64,000 nucleotides of DNA from Oleispira sp963933055 (GTDB lineage: Bacteria; Pseudomonadota; Gammaproteobacteria; Pseudomonadales; Oceanobacteraceae), in contig CAWVSY010000004.1 in the NCBI GenBank assembly GCA_963933055.1, forward strand, positions 27,177 to 91,176, in the 5' to 3' direction. Shown one piece after another: positions 8,031 through 17,382 of the stretch. Numbering within the stretch: the stretch's first letter is position 1; each line of letters opens with the position of its first letter. The position numbers and the translations under genes are program-made. Under the pieces are notes generated by a model. It had not been told where the DNA came from. It ran no database searches and saw only the letters and a program-made list of their open reading frames with translations.

Positions 8031-11000
8031 ATGATGAACCACTTAATCACCTTCGCCATCGAGCGACGCTGGCTAGTGCTTGCACTGACATTAATGATTG
8101 CAGGTTTAGGCATTTATAAAACCACGCAATTACCCATAGATGCGGTACCCGATATCACCAATATTCAGGTACAAATTAATACCCATGCACCTGGCTATTC
8201 ACCCCTTGAAGCAGAACAACGCATTAGCTATACCGTTGAAAATGCAATGGCAGGCATACCTAAGCTGGATTATACCCGCTCGCTTTCTCGCTATGGACTT
8301 TCCCAAGTCACCGTCATCTTCGAAGAAGGCACAGATATTTATTGGGCGCGTCAGCAAATCAGTGAGCGTCTGCAAAGTATTCGAGGCGAACTACCCGCAG
8401 GGATAGAACCAAGCCTTGGCCCAGTCGCTAGTGGCTTAGGTGAAATTTTTACTTACGCGGTACGCGCTGAATATGATGCCCTTACCGATAATGGAAAACC
8501 TTATAGCGCAGAAGACTTACGTACGATTCAAGATTGGATTATTCGTCCACAGCTCGTAAAAGTAGCAGGCATTACTGAAATAAATAGCATTGGTGGCTTT
8601 GCTCGCGAATATCAGGTTGCCCCTATTCCAGGAAAATTATTTGCTTATAAAATAAGCGTTGCCGATATTGTTAATGCGTTAAAAACGAACAATCAAAATT
8701 CCGGAGCAGGTTACATTGAACGTAACGGCGAGCAGTGGTTAATTCGCTCCCCTGGGCAATTAAATAATTTAGAAGAAATTTCTCAACTTGTGGTTGCCCG
8801 TCGTGATGACGCCCCAGTGCGTATCAAAGATTTAGCGATCGTAAAATACGGCAAAGAACTGCGCACAGGCTCGGCGTCGCTTAATGGTGAAGAGACCGTA
8901 TTAGGCACCGCCTTTATGCTGCTAGGAGAGAATAGCCGAACTGTTTCTAAAGCCGTCGCAAAGAAATTAATAGAGATTAATGATTCACTGCCAGCAGGTA
9001 TTGTGGCTGAGCCTTTATACGATAGAACAACCTTGGTCGATAAAACCATTGCCACAGTACGCACCAACTTGTTCGAAGGCGCTGTATTGGTAGTGGCGGT
9101 TTTATTTGCCTTACTCGGCAATATCCGCGCTGCCTTTATTGTTGCACTGGTCATTCCATTAAGCATGTTATTCGCCATTACTGGCATGGCAGTCAACCGC
9201 GTATCTGGCAACCTAATGAGCTTAGGAGCAATCGACTTTGGCATTATCGTTGATGGCGCTGTTATCGTGGTTGAAAATGCCTTACGCCGCTTAGGTTTAG
9301 CACAAAAAAAATACGGTCGCTTATTAACCTTACCAGAACGTTTATTAGAAGTTACCGAAAGCACCAAAGAAGTTTTCCGCCCTGCGGTATTTGGCATGCT
9401 GATCATTATGCTGGTATACCTACCCATTTTTGCACTCACAGGCATTGAAGGAAAAATGTTCCACCCAATGGCCTTTACGGTTGTGGCCGCTTTATTAGGC
9501 GCATTAATTTTCTCGATTACTTTTGTCCCCGCTGCCATTGCTATTTTAGTGAAAGGTAAAGTAAACGAAGAAGAAAATTTCGTTATGAAAAATGCGCGTA
9601 AATTGTATCAACCACTATTAACCTTAGCGCTTAAAAATAGCCCTATCGTTTTTATAGGTGCTTTGATTTTAATTTCTACTACCGCCTATCAAGCTACCCG
9701 CTTAGGCAGCGAATTTTTACCACAGCTTGATGAACATGACATCGCTTTGCATGCGATGCGCATTCCTGGCACAGGGATCGAACAAGCAACCGAAATGCAA
9801 TTATTATTAGAAAGACGCATTGCTGAATTTCCGGAAATAAAGCAGGTATTTTCTAAAATAGGCACCGCTGAAATTGCCAGCGACCCTATGCCACCCAATG
9901 TCGCCGATACTTTTTTAATTTTAAACCCCATCAACGATTGGCCAAACCCAAACAAACCTAAGCAGCAGCTAGTCGATGAAATTCGGTCAGCGATTGCAGA
10001 ACTTCCTGGCAATAATTACGAATTAACCCAGCCTATTGAAATGCGCTTCAATGAACTTATTTCAGGCGTACGTGCCGATGTTGCTTTGCGTATTTATGGC
10101 GATGACCTCGACACCCTCGCGGAAGTCGGAAATAAAGCCGCTAAACTATTAGGTCAAATATCCGGTGGCGAAGATGTGCGCATGGAACAAGCGAAAGGCC
10201 TTCCTATGATCTCAGTAGAGCCCCAGCGTGATCACCTAGCGCTACTAGGGTTATCGGTTGCTGATGTTCAAGAGACATTACGCAGCGCCGTGAGCGGCAT
10301 TGAGACAGGGTTAATCTATGAAGGTGATCGTCGCTTTAAATTATTAGTCCGCATGGATGAAAACCTAAGCAAAGATCCACAAGCTTTGGCACAAATTCCT
10401 GTTGCAATACCCAACTCAACCTATTCTTCCAAGGATGAAGAAGAATTAGATTATGTGCCGCTTGGTGAAGTTGCAGATATTTTAGAAATCGAAGGACCCA
10501 ATCAAATCAACCGCCGCAGCGGTAAGCGCAATATTGTTGTCAGCGCCAATGTTGAAGGTCGTGATCTAGGTTCTTTTATTACGGAAGCTCAAGAGCTGAT
10601 GCGTAATGAACTTAATTTACCCGCAGGCTATTGGCTTGAATACGGTGGCACGTTTGAACAACTTGAATCCGCTAGCCAGCGCTTAAGTATTGTTGTGCCG
10701 ATTACACTGCTATTAATTTTAGGCTTACTTTATGGCGCTTTCAGTTCCATGCGCGATACGCTGATTATTTTTACGGGTGTGCCACTTGCGCTTACCGGTG
10801 GAATTATCGCTTTAACGCTAAGAGATATGCCGCTATCAATTTCTGCAGGAGTTGGCTTTATCGCCTTGTCAGGGGTTGCCGTATTAAATGGCGTCGTGAT
10901 GCTGTCGTTCATTAAAGAATTGCGTGAGAGCGGCTTAGAATTGGCTCAAGCAGTATGGCAAGGTGCAAGCCAGCGCTTGCGACCAGTATTGATGACGGCT

Positions 11001-11186
11001 TTAGTCGCAAGTTTAGGGTTTGTGCCAATGGCCTTTAATACCGGCACTGGGGCAGAAGTACAAAGACCGTTAGCGACCGTAGTGATTGGTGGCATTATTT
11101 CTTCAACATTATTAACGTTAGTTGTTTTGCCTACCCTTTATAAATGGGTGCATTCTCGCTTTAGCGTTAAGAGAAATGAGACATAA
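8031..11186 (+). CDS. czcA: Heavy-metal efflux RND pump, CzcA-like
   Basis: A 1051-residue HME-RND inner membrane pump exporting divalent or monovalent metal cations by proton antiport. It has the canonical layout: TM1, a large periplasmic loop, TM2-7, a second loop, TM8-12. The TM4 signature DFGIIVDGAVIVVEN carries the Asp, Asp and Glu residues that carry protons in CzcA-type (zinc, cobalt, cadmium) pumps. It starts with two adjacent ATGs (8031, 8034) behind GAGGA. It ends the operon and is followed by a perfect terminator shared with convergent kdsA. A Zn/Co/Cd rather than Cu/Ag substrate is inferred from the TM4 motif. Confidence 0.93.
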   Translation: MMNHLITFAIERRWLVLALTLMIAGLGIYKTTQLPIDAVPDITNIQVQINTHAPGYSPLEAEQRISYTVENAMAGIPKLDYTRSLSRYGLSQVTVIFEEGTDIYWARQQISERLQSIRGELPAGIEPSLGPVASGLGEIFTYAVRAEYDALTDNGKPYSAEDLRTIQDWIIRPQLVKVAGITEINSIGGFAREYQVAPIPGKLFAYKISVADIVNALKTNNQNSGAGYIERNGEQWLIRSPGQLNNLEEISQLVVARRDDAPVRIKDLAIVKYGKELRTGSASLNGEETVLGTAFMLLGENSRTVSKAVAKKLIEINDSLPAGIVAEPLYDRTTLVDKTIATVRTNLFEGAVLVVAVLFALLGNIRAAFIVALVIPLSMLFAITGMAVNRVSGNLMSLGAIDFGIIVDGAVIVVENALRRLGLAQKKYGRLLTLPERLLEVTESTKEVFRPAVFGMLIIMLVYLPIFALTGIEGKMFHPMAFTVVAALLGALIFSITFVPAAIAILVKGKVNEEENFVMKNARKLYQPLLTLALKNSPIVFIGALILISTTAYQATRLGSEFLPQLDEHDIALHAMRIPGTGIEQATEMQLLLERRIAEFPEIKQVFSKIGTAEIASDPMPPNVADTFLILNPINDWPNPNKPKQQLVDEIRSAIAELPGNNYELTQPIEMRFNELISGVRADVALRIYGDDLDTLAEVGNKAAKLLGQISGGEDVRMEQAKGLPMISVEPQRDHLALLGLSVADVQETLRSAVSGIETGLIYEGDRRFKLLVRMDENLSKDPQALAQIPVAIPNSTYSSKDEEELDYVPLGEVADILEIEGPNQINRRSGKRNIVVSANVEGRDLGSFITEAQELMRNELNLPAGYWLEYGGTFEQLESASQRLSIVVPITLLLILGLLYGAFSSMRDTLIIFTGVPLALTGGIIALTLRDMPLSISAGVGFIALSGVAVLNGVVMLSFIKELRESGLELAQAVWQGASQRLRPVLMTALVASLGFVPMAFNTGTGAEVQRPLATVVIGGIISSTLLTLVVLPTLYKWVHSRFSVKRNET

Positions 11187-11232
11187 CTTAAACAATAAAC
11201 TGAAATAAAAAGAGACACAAAGATACAGAAAC

Positions 11233-11270
11233 AAAAAGGCCCAATCATTCAATGATTGGGCCTTTTTTTT
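11233..11270. terminator. Bidirectional terminator between czcA and kdsA
   Basis: GGCCCAATCATT (from 11238) faces AATGATTGGGCC (to 11262), flanked by an A run on the left and eight T on the right. The A run and T run make it usable from both convergent sides. Confidence 0.93.
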
Positions 11271-11301
11271 ACATAAATGCATGAGAAAGCAGATGAAAAA
11301 C

Positions 11302-12141
11302 TTACTCAATAATCACTTTTTCAAACGATTTAACCAAGTCATCAACCGCTTTCATTTGTGCCAAATAAGGCTCAAGCTTATCTAATGGCAATGCACATGG
11401 GCCATCACATTTTGCTTGATCAGGATTGGGGTGTGCTTCTAAGAACAAACCTGCAATACCCAATGCCATACCAGAACGCGCAAGTTCGAAGGCTTGAGCG
11501 CGACGACCGCCAGCTGAATCTGTACGACCACCAGGACGCTGCAATGCGTGCGTCGCATCAAAGATCACAGGCGCTTGTACTTTCATGTCGTCCATACCCA
11601 GCATATCAACCACTAGGTTGTTATAACCGAAGCTAGAACCACGCTCACATAACATTAATCGGTCATTACCAGCATCTTGAAACTTAGTCAGAATATGACG
11701 CATTTCATGGGGTGCTAAAAACTGAGGCTTTTTAATATTAATTGCTGCACCGGTTGCTGCCATAGCCACAACAAGGTCAGTCTGACGTGCTAAGAACGCA
11801 GGTAGCTGAATGATATCAACTACTTCAGCAACAGGTGCTGCTTGATACGGTTCGTGCACGTCAGTAATAATCGGTACGCCAAACGTTTCTTTAATTTCTT
11901 GGAATATCTTCAAACCTTCTTCCATACCAGGACCGCGGTATGAATTAATTGAAGAACGGTTCGCTTTGTCGAAAGACGCTTTAAAGACGTAAGGAATGCC
12001 CAGTTTTTCAGTCACTTTTACGTATTCTTCACAAGTACGCATGGCAAGATCACGGCTTTCTAAAACGTTAATGCCACCGAATAATGTGAACGGTACATCG
12101 TTATCGATCGTAAGATTCTGTACTTGAACTGACTTAATCAT
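11302..12141 (-). CDS. kdsA: 3-deoxy-8-phosphooctulonate synthase (KDO-8-P synthase)
   Basis: A 279-residue cytoplasmic TIM-barrel enzyme that condenses arabinose 5-phosphate with phosphoenolpyruvate to KDO-8-phosphate for lipopolysaccharide inner core. Recognisable blocks: FGGINVLESRDLAM near the N-terminus, the FKASFDKANRSS loop, IITDVHEP, DIIQLPAFLARQTDL, and the C-terminal GLFLEAHPNPDQAKCDGPCALPL segment. Length equals the family norm. A good AAGGAATG ribosome-binding site precedes the ATG. It is alone here, not next to pyrG and eno as in many relatives. Confidence 0.97.
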   Translation of the reverse strand: MIKSVQVQNLTIDNDVPFTLFGGINVLESRDLAMRTCEEYVKVTEKLGIPYVFKASFDKANRSSINSYRGPGMEEGLKIFQEIKETFGVPIITDVHEPYQAAPVAEVVDIIQLPAFLARQTDLVVAMAATGAAINIKKPQFLAPHEMRHILTKFQDAGNDRLMLCERGSSFGYNNLVVDMLGMDDMKVQAPVIFDATHALQRPGGRTDSAGGRRAQAFELARSGMALGIAGLFLEAHPNPDQAKCDGPCALPLDKLEPYLAQMKAVDDLVKSFEKVIIE

Positions 12142-12256
12142 TCTGCCATTCCTTTTTATTCAAAAAGTTTGAAAATATAAATTATTATTAACTTCGCTGA
12201 GAATGCTTACTCATCAGCGTCTTTGTTATTGATTACTTGTTACAGCGTGCACTTTT

Positions 12257-12378
12257 GCTCACGCTAGAAGTTGAATTTTAGGCGGCACGCTGTGAATACG
12301 CCGCTTCGCTCTCCCTGTAAGCTCAACGATTCCTTCCCTGGAATCGAATGGCCTTTAAAATTAACTTCTAGTGCTCAC
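12257..12378. repeat. Dispersed palindromic repeat, copy 3
   Basis: A ~122-bp element with imperfect inverted ends: CTCACGCTAGAAGTTGAATTTTA at 12258-12280 faces the reverse complement of TGAGCACTAGAAGTTAATTTTA at 12356-12377. It contains the family core GGCACGCTGTGAATAC and a hairpin GATTCC-TTCCCT-GGAATC (12328-12345). With copy 4 it fills the 473-bp gap between proB and kdsA; no gene is seen there. Confidence 0.78.
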
Positions 12379-12452
12379 AGCTTACTGAACTCAAGATTCA
12401 AATACTGGTATTTCTTTTGAAAAACTATAAGACACTCAAATTGGTTTGCATA

Positions 12453-12584
12453 GCATTTCGCGTATCGGTATTGAGTGTGTCGTTATAGACCGTCCTAAAA
12501 GAGGGATCTTTTAGCCGAGCCTACAGGGAAGTATTTACGGCGTGTCGTATAAGGACATACTCAATATCGATGGTAGCGTAATGC
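12453..12584. repeat. Dispersed palindromic repeat, copy 4
   Basis: A ~132-bp element, inverted relative to copy 3 and close in sequence to copy 2: both share CGCGTATCGGTATT, then GAGCCTA-AGGGA, ACGGCGTG-CGTA and GGACATACTCAATATCGAT. The ends GCATTTCGC (12453) and GCGTAATGC (to 12584) are inverted. It lies immediately downstream of proB, so it may also form the 3' end of that transcript. Confidence 0.78.
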
Positions 12585-12614
12585 GGCTAAAAAACCCGAA
12601 GTTGCTCTTTAGCT

Positions 12615-13772
12615 TTAAAGCACTACTAAATTATCAATGTGTATCATTTCTTCATCGCCAACATAGCCTAACAACTCTTGCTGTTGCTCGCTGGTCTTAC
12701 CACACAATTTTTGCGCTTCGCTCTGGTCGAAATTAATCAAACCTTTCGCAATCACTCGCCCCTTGCCATCCAAACAAGCAACTACTTCACCGCGACGGAA
12801 AATACCTTTTACCGATTTAACGCCCACTGGCAATAAACTATTATCACCCTTCTTCAGTGCCTTCACCGCGCCGTCATCCAAAATCAACTCACCTGAATGA
12901 CGTAAATGCCCTGCAATCCACTGCTTGCGAGCAACTTCCGGTTCAGTATCTGCAACCAAAAGTGTACCAATTTTTTCTTTCGCACGTAAACGCGTCAAAA
13001 CATTCTCAATACGTCCACCAACAATCACCGTATCCGCACCAGAACGCGCCGCAACACCTGCCGCAGTTACTTTAGTAATCATACCACCACGACCCAACGC
13101 ACCACCATCACCGGCCATCGCAGCAAAAGATTTATCAGATGCATGGCCTTCCGTAATCAACTCAGCATCTTCATTATGACGCGGATCTTTGGTAAACAAA
13201 CCATCTTGATCTGTAAGAATAACCAGAGTATCGGCTTCTACTAAATTCGCAACCAAAGCGCCTAATGTATCATTATCACCGAAACGGATTTCATCCGTAA
13301 TCACCGTATCATTTTCATTGACGATCGGCACAACCCCCATAGAAATCAACGTACGCAAAGTAGAGCGCGCATTCAGATAGCGTTGGCGATTGGATAAATC
13401 AGCGTGAGTTAATAAGATTTGTGCGGTGTGTTTATCGTGCTGTTTAAAAGCGGTTTCGTACGCTTGAACTAATCCCATCTGACCAACCGCAGCCGCTGCC
13501 TGAAGCTGATGAACTTCACTAGGGCGTGACGTCCAGCCTAAGCGTGACATGCCTTCGGCAACCGAGCCAGATGAAACCAAAACAATTTCAATGCCTTGCG
13601 ACATCAAATCAGCAATTTGATCTACCCAGGCTTGAATGCCTGGGCGATTAAGGCCTTTGCCGTCATTCGTGAGCAGAGCACTACCAATCTTAATAACCCA
13701 TCGCTGCCCTGATACAAGGCGGTCTCTGGCGGTATTTAAATCAACAGCTGGTTTCATCACTCTGATACTCAT
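12615..13772 (-). CDS. proB: Glutamate 5-kinase
   Basis: A 385-residue cytoplasmic enzyme for the first step of proline synthesis, ATP-dependent phosphorylation of glutamate. An amino-acid kinase domain (residues ~20-270: RWVIKIGSALLT, VLVSSGSVAEGMSRLGW, PIVNENDTV, FGDNDTLGALVA) is followed by a PUA domain (~290-375). The N-terminus is ~15-20 residues longer than in Pseudomonas ProB; an internal ATG at 13757 is a possible start. It lies 67 bp after obgE in the conserved rplU-rpmA-obgE-proB order. Confidence 0.96.
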   Translation of the reverse strand: MSIRVMKPAVDLNTARDRLVSGQRWVIKIGSALLTNDGKGLNRPGIQAWVDQIADLMSQGIEIVLVSSGSVAEGMSRLGWTSRPSEVHQLQAAAAVGQMGLVQAYETAFKQHDKHTAQILLTHADLSNRQRYLNARSTLRTLISMGVVPIVNENDTVITDEIRFGDNDTLGALVANLVEADTLVILTDQDGLFTKDPRHNEDAELITEGHASDKSFAAMAGDGGALGRGGMITKVTAAGVAARSGADTVIVGGRIENVLTRLRAKEKIGTLLVADTEPEVARKQWIAGHLRHSGELILDDGAVKALKKGDNSLLPVGVKSVKGIFRRGEVVACLDGKGRVIAKGLINFDQSEAQKLCGKTSEQQQELLGYVGDEEMIHIDNLVVL

Positions 13773-13838
13773 TAATGTTCTATCGGCTAATTTTCAATAT
13801 TCCCTTCCCTCTATTACAAAGAGAATAGCGAAGAGATT

Positions 13839-15035
13839 TTACTCCTGAACCCACTCAACTTCTACATCGTAGTCGTCTTCATCATCTTCCAAACCGGCCT
13901 TACGGGCAGCGGCACGCTGACGACGATATTCAGCCAACTCTTCCATACGATCACGAGACTCTTGCTCAACGGTTTCACGCTCAATCACAATTTGAGCAGC
14001 AAATTCAGGCTCTTCCGCAGCACGCTCACGGCGCGCTTCAATGTAATCCATAATGTCATTGGTCAGCGGCTTAGTACCCTCACCGGTCAATGCTGAGATC
14101 TGGTAAACAGGGCCTTTCCAGCCTGTTTTCTCTAATAAAGCTTGGCACAACTCTTCATGCTCTTCTTCTGAAACAAGATCTAACTTGTTCAATACCAACC
14201 AGCGATCACGCTGTGCAAGTGCTGGCGAGAAACGTTCAAGCTCGCGACTAATGGCCAGCATATTCTCAGCCGGATCACTTTCATCAAACGGTGCCATATC
14301 AACGATATGCAGCATCAATTGCGTACGTACTAGGTGCTTCAAGAAACGAATACCTAGACCTGCACCATCCGATGCACCTTCGATCAAACCCGGAATATCG
14401 GCAATCACGAAGCTCTTATGCTGTCTTACCGAGACCACACCTAAGTTAGGAACTAAAGTGGTGAACGGATAATCAGCAACTTTCGGCTTAGCTGCAGATA
14501 CTGAGCGAATGAAAGTCGACTTACCGGCATTCGGCAACCCTAACAAACCAACGTCTGCTAATACTTTCATTTCAAATTTAATGTTGCGCGACTCACCAGG
14601 CTGGCCCGGTTTAGTCTGACGCGGGGCACGGTTTACTGACGATTTAAAACGGGTATTACCCAAACCGTGGAAACCACCCTGAGCAACCATCAATGTCTGC
14701 TGATCTTCTGCAAGATCGCCTAATACTTCTAAAGTATCTTCATCAATGATTGTCGTGCCAACAGGCACCTTCAAGATAATATCTTCGCCTTTATGGCCCG
14801 TCATATCACGGCTCTGGCCGTTCTTACCGTTTTCTGCACGATAACGACGAGTATAACGATAATCAATAAGCGTATTAACAGCATCGTCAGCTTGAACATA
14901 AACTGAACCGCCATCACCACCATCACCGCCATTTGGGCCGCCTTTGGCAACGAATTTTTCACGGTGGAAGCTCATGCAACCATTACCACCTTTACCAGCG
15001 TCTACGCTGATGCTGGCTTCATCTACAAATTTCAT
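13839..15035 (-). CDS. obgE: Obg-family GTPase, ribosome assembly
   Basis: A 398-residue essential GTPase acting in 50S assembly and stress control. The glycine-rich Obg fold is at residues 1-158, and the G domain follows with P-loop GLPNAGKS, switch II DIPGLIEGA and the NKLD specificity motif. The C-terminal extension is highly acidic (EDDEDDYDVEVEW), as in gammaproteobacterial ObgE. The start follows a GAGG ribosome-binding site. It is downstream of rpmA, separated by the terminator 15272-15303 and a repeat, so it probably has its own promoter as well. Confidence 0.97.
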   Translation of the reverse strand: MKFVDEASISVDAGKGGNGCMSFHREKFVAKGGPNGGDGGDGGSVYVQADDAVNTLIDYRYTRRYRAENGKNGQSRDMTGHKGEDIILKVPVGTTIIDEDTLEVLGDLAEDQQTLMVAQGGFHGLGNTRFKSSVNRAPRQTKPGQPGESRNIKFEMKVLADVGLLGLPNAGKSTFIRSVSAAKPKVADYPFTTLVPNLGVVSVRQHKSFVIADIPGLIEGASDGAGLGIRFLKHLVRTQLMLHIVDMAPFDESDPAENMLAISRELERFSPALAQRDRWLVLNKLDLVSEEEHEELCQALLEKTGWKGPVYQISALTGEGTKPLTNDIMDYIEARRERAAEEPEFAAQIVIERETVEQESRDRMEELAEYRRQRAAARKAGLEDDEDDYDVEVEWVQE

Positions 15036-15093
15036 GGCAACCTCTCGTATTCATTCCCATAGACCAATCTTAATAACCGAATCAGAACAGCAC

Positions 15094-15220
15094 TGCTTTA
15101 AATCAGCAGTTACTTATGTCCTTTTACGGCACGCAGCGAGTACGTCCATGCATGCTCGAAGATCCCGTCCATGGGATCTGACGGCCTTAAATCACACAAG
15201 TAATACTGATTCGCAGAGCG
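15094..15220. repeat. Dispersed palindromic repeat, copy 5
   Basis: A ~125-bp element between rpmA and obgE. Imperfect inverted ends are AATCAGCAGTTACTTATGT (from 15101) and ACACAAGTAATACTGATT (to ~15211). It contains TGTCCTTTTACGGCACGC, as in the reverse strand of copy 2, and the hairpin GATCCC-GTCCAT-GGGATC (15161-15178). With the terminator it fills the ~295-bp gap 15036-15330; no gene is seen there. Confidence 0.75.
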
Positions 15221-15271
15221 CTCAGTTTCTTGCATCTTTATTTGGCACTAAATTCTATAAAACAATTTTTT

Positions 15272-15303
15272 CAAACAAAAACGCCCCAGCAAGGCCAGGG
15301 CGT
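15272..15303 (-). terminator. Terminator after rpmA
   Basis: Read on the minus strand: ACGCCC ... GGGCGT (15303-15298 and 15286-15281) with an inner GGC/GCT pairing, then TTTTTGTTTG. It lies 28 bp after the rpmA stop. Confidence 0.85.
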
Positions 15304-15330
15304 CTTCGATAACACATTTAACGGTAAAAC

Positions 15331-15591
15331 TTAGCTAGCAGCGATGATGCTAATCGTTTTACGGTTATTTGGGCCTTTAACTTCAAACTTAACTTCGCCC
15401 GCTTCAGTAGCGAACAAAGTGTGGTCACGACCACAACGAACGTTAGTTCCAGGGTGGAACTTAGTGCCGCGTTGACGAACCAAGATGTTTCCAGCTTTTG
15501 CCTGTTGGCCACCGAACAGTTTCACGCCTAAGCGTTTTGATTCACTGTCGCGACCGTTATTAGTACTACCACCAGCTTTTTTGTGAGCCAT
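15331..15591 (-). CDS. rpmA: 50S ribosomal protein L27
   Basis: An 86-residue ribosomal protein whose N-terminal tail reaches the peptidyl transferase centre. The start MAHKKAGGSTNNGRDS and the RQRGTKFHPG segment are diagnostic. There is no N-terminal propeptide of the Firmicute type. A strong TTTGGAGG ribosome-binding site precedes it. It is 83 bp after rplU and followed by a terminator. Confidence 0.98.
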   Translation of the reverse strand: MAHKKAGGSTNNGRDSESKRLGVKLFGGQQAKAGNILVRQRGTKFHPGTNVRCGRDHTLFATEAGEVKFEVKGPNNRKTISIIAAS

Positions 15592-15674
15592 GCTCTAGCC
15601 TCCAAATTTGGTTCCCTTGGTGCATCACTGCCGCCAAGTTCGCCGTAATTAATAAATAAGTTATAAAGTCAGAA

Positions 15675-15986
15675 TTAACCAGCGATGCTAGTAATCTTGA
15701 TCTCAGTGAACCACTGACGGTGGCCCATTTGCTTCATGTGGTGCTTACGACGCTTGAACTTCATAATTTTAACTTTCTTATGACGGCCATGAGCAACTAC
15801 TTCAGCACTTACTTTAGCGCCTTCAACAACAGGCTGACCGATTTTAACATCGTCGCCATTGCCGATTAGCAAAACTTTTTCGATCACTACGGCTTCGCCA
15901 GTAGCTACTTCAAGTTTTTCAACTTTAAGTGTTTGACCTTCTTCAACACGGTACTGTTTACCGCCTGTAACAACAACTGCGTACAT
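15675..15986 (-). CDS. rplU: 50S ribosomal protein L21
   Basis: A 103-residue ribosomal protein binding 23S rRNA. The start MYAVVVTGGKQYRVEEGQ and the basic KKVKIMKFKRRKHHMKQMGHRQ segment are diagnostic. The ribosome-binding site is CGGAGA. It is the first gene of the rplU-rpmA unit and divergent from ispB, the usual arrangement in gammaproteobacteria. Confidence 0.98.
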   Translation of the reverse strand: MYAVVVTGGKQYRVEEGQTLKVEKLEVATGEAVVIEKVLLIGNGDDVKIGQPVVEGAKVSAEVVAHGRHKKVKIMKFKRRKHHMKQMGHRQWFTEIKITSIAG

Positions 15987-16180
15987 CGCAATGTCTCCGT
16001 TATGGATTTAAGAATCTAAACACCGAACCTCGCAAGTGATTTTACTCAGCATGCCGTTGCTTTTGTTCTAGTTTTACGGGAAATACTCTGATTTCCAATA
16101 TAGTAGAGAACGGAATTTCGGGGCGCGAAATTGTAACTCAACTGCCATCCTAGCGCAAGCATCAGATTCACCATCACCAC

Positions 16181-16209
16181 TTGACACTTTACGCCCTTGG
16201 CAATAGCAT
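16181..16209 (+). promoter_or_regulatory. Probable sigma-70 promoter of ispB
   Basis: TTGACA at 16181-16186, 17-bp spacer, TAGCAT at 16204-16209 (four of six -10 consensus bases), 44 bp before the ispB start. Confidence 0.6.
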
Positions 16210-16252
16210 GTTCATCCCTTATTCCCTCTAGCCTAAAGGCACTATTTTCACC

Positions 16253-17221
16253 ATGCAGGTTAAAGACATTTACGCGCTTATCGAGCAGGACTTTGCTGAC
16301 GTCGATACACTGATTCGCGAACAGCTTTCTTCACGCGTTCCTCTGGTTGAAAAAATTGCCGATTACATCGTCTCCAGTGGTGGTAAGCGCTTGCGCCCTC
16401 TTCTGGTCATAATGACCGCTAAAGCCCTTGAATCATCAGGGTCTGAAGCCAATAAGCTCGCCGCTGTGATCGAATTCCTTCATACCGCCACACTGCTTCA
16501 TGACGATGTTGTTGATACGTCTGATATGCGCCGTGGAAATCCTACGGCCAATGAAAAATGGGGCAACGCTCCTAGTGTATTAGTCGGTGACTTTTTATAT
16601 TCACGCTCATTCCAAATGATGGTCGAGCTGAAAAATCTGCAAGTAATGGACATTTTATCCAACTCCACCTGCGTCATCGCTGAAGGGGAAGTATTACAGT
16701 TAGTGAACTGTAAAAACCCAGATACCAGCGAAGAACAATATATGGATGTTATCAAGGGTAAAACGGCGATGCTGTTTGAAGCCTCTACCCATTCTGCTGC
16801 TGTACTGTGTGGTGCTAATACTGAACAAGAGCAAGCCTTAAAAGAATATGGCCATCATCTAGGCATGGCATTCCAATTGGTTGATGATGTATTGGATTAC
16901 GAAGGTGATGCAGCAACCATGGGGAAAAACGTGGGAGATGACCTAGCCGAGGGTAAGGCCACTTTACCATTGATTCACGCCATGCGTGAAGGCAGCGAAG
17001 AGCAGGCTAAACTAATCCGCAAAGCCATCCGTAAAGGCGGCTTAGAAGACATTGACGCCATCTTAGAAATCGTTAAAACGTGTGGTTCATTAGAATATAC
17101 CAAGACTATTGCGCGCAAACACGTTGAACTTGCGCAAGAATGTTTGAACCATTTGGTCGATACTGATGCCAAACAAGCACTACACAGCTTGGCGCGTATC
17201 GCCATTGAACGAAATACTTAA
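16253..17221 (+). CDS. ispB: Octaprenyl (polyprenyl) diphosphate synthase
   Basis: A 322-residue all-alpha trans-prenyltransferase that elongates farnesyl diphosphate with isopentenyl diphosphate to make the ubiquinone side chain. Both aspartate-rich motifs are present: DDVVD (first, in LLHDDVVDTSD near residue 85) and DDVLD (second, in QLVDDVLDYEG near 210). The length and the divergent position next to rplU match IspB. The exact chain length (C40 or C45) cannot be read from the sequence. Confidence 0.95.
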   Translation: MQVKDIYALIEQDFADVDTLIREQLSSRVPLVEKIADYIVSSGGKRLRPLLVIMTAKALESSGSEANKLAAVIEFLHTATLLHDDVVDTSDMRRGNPTANEKWGNAPSVLVGDFLYSRSFQMMVELKNLQVMDILSNSTCVIAEGEVLQLVNCKNPDTSEEQYMDVIKGKTAMLFEASTHSAAVLCGANTEQEQALKEYGHHLGMAFQLVDDVLDYEGDAATMGKNVGDDLAEGKATLPLIHAMREGSEEQAKLIRKAIRKGGLEDIDAILEIVKTCGSLEYTKTIARKHVELAQECLNHLVDTDAKQALHSLARIAIERNT

Positions 17222-17251
17222 GGTAATCATTCATCCCCAAGGATGATCACT

Positions 17252-17313
17252 AAGGCTCCAAGGTTTGGCTGTAACGTATTATTCACCGAACAGCCGACCT
17301 AAGCAGGAGCCTT
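17252..17313 (+). other. Large nested hairpin between ispB and dsbD
   Basis: Three nested inverted segments: AAGGCTCC (17252-17259)/GGAGCCTT (17306-17313), AGGT (17261-17264)/ACCT (17297-17300), and GGCTGT (17267-17272)/ACAGCC (17290-17295). A smaller hairpin TCATCC-CCAA-GGATGA (17231-17246) precedes it. No T run follows, so a simple terminator is unlikely; a structured 3' end of ispB or 5' leader of dsbD are the options. Confidence 0.5.
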
Positions 17314-17382
17314 AATACTCCCTTAAGATTAAGCTGTTAACCTATTTGCAACTGAGCAGCTAAACTAAACAGGAGCCTTAAC

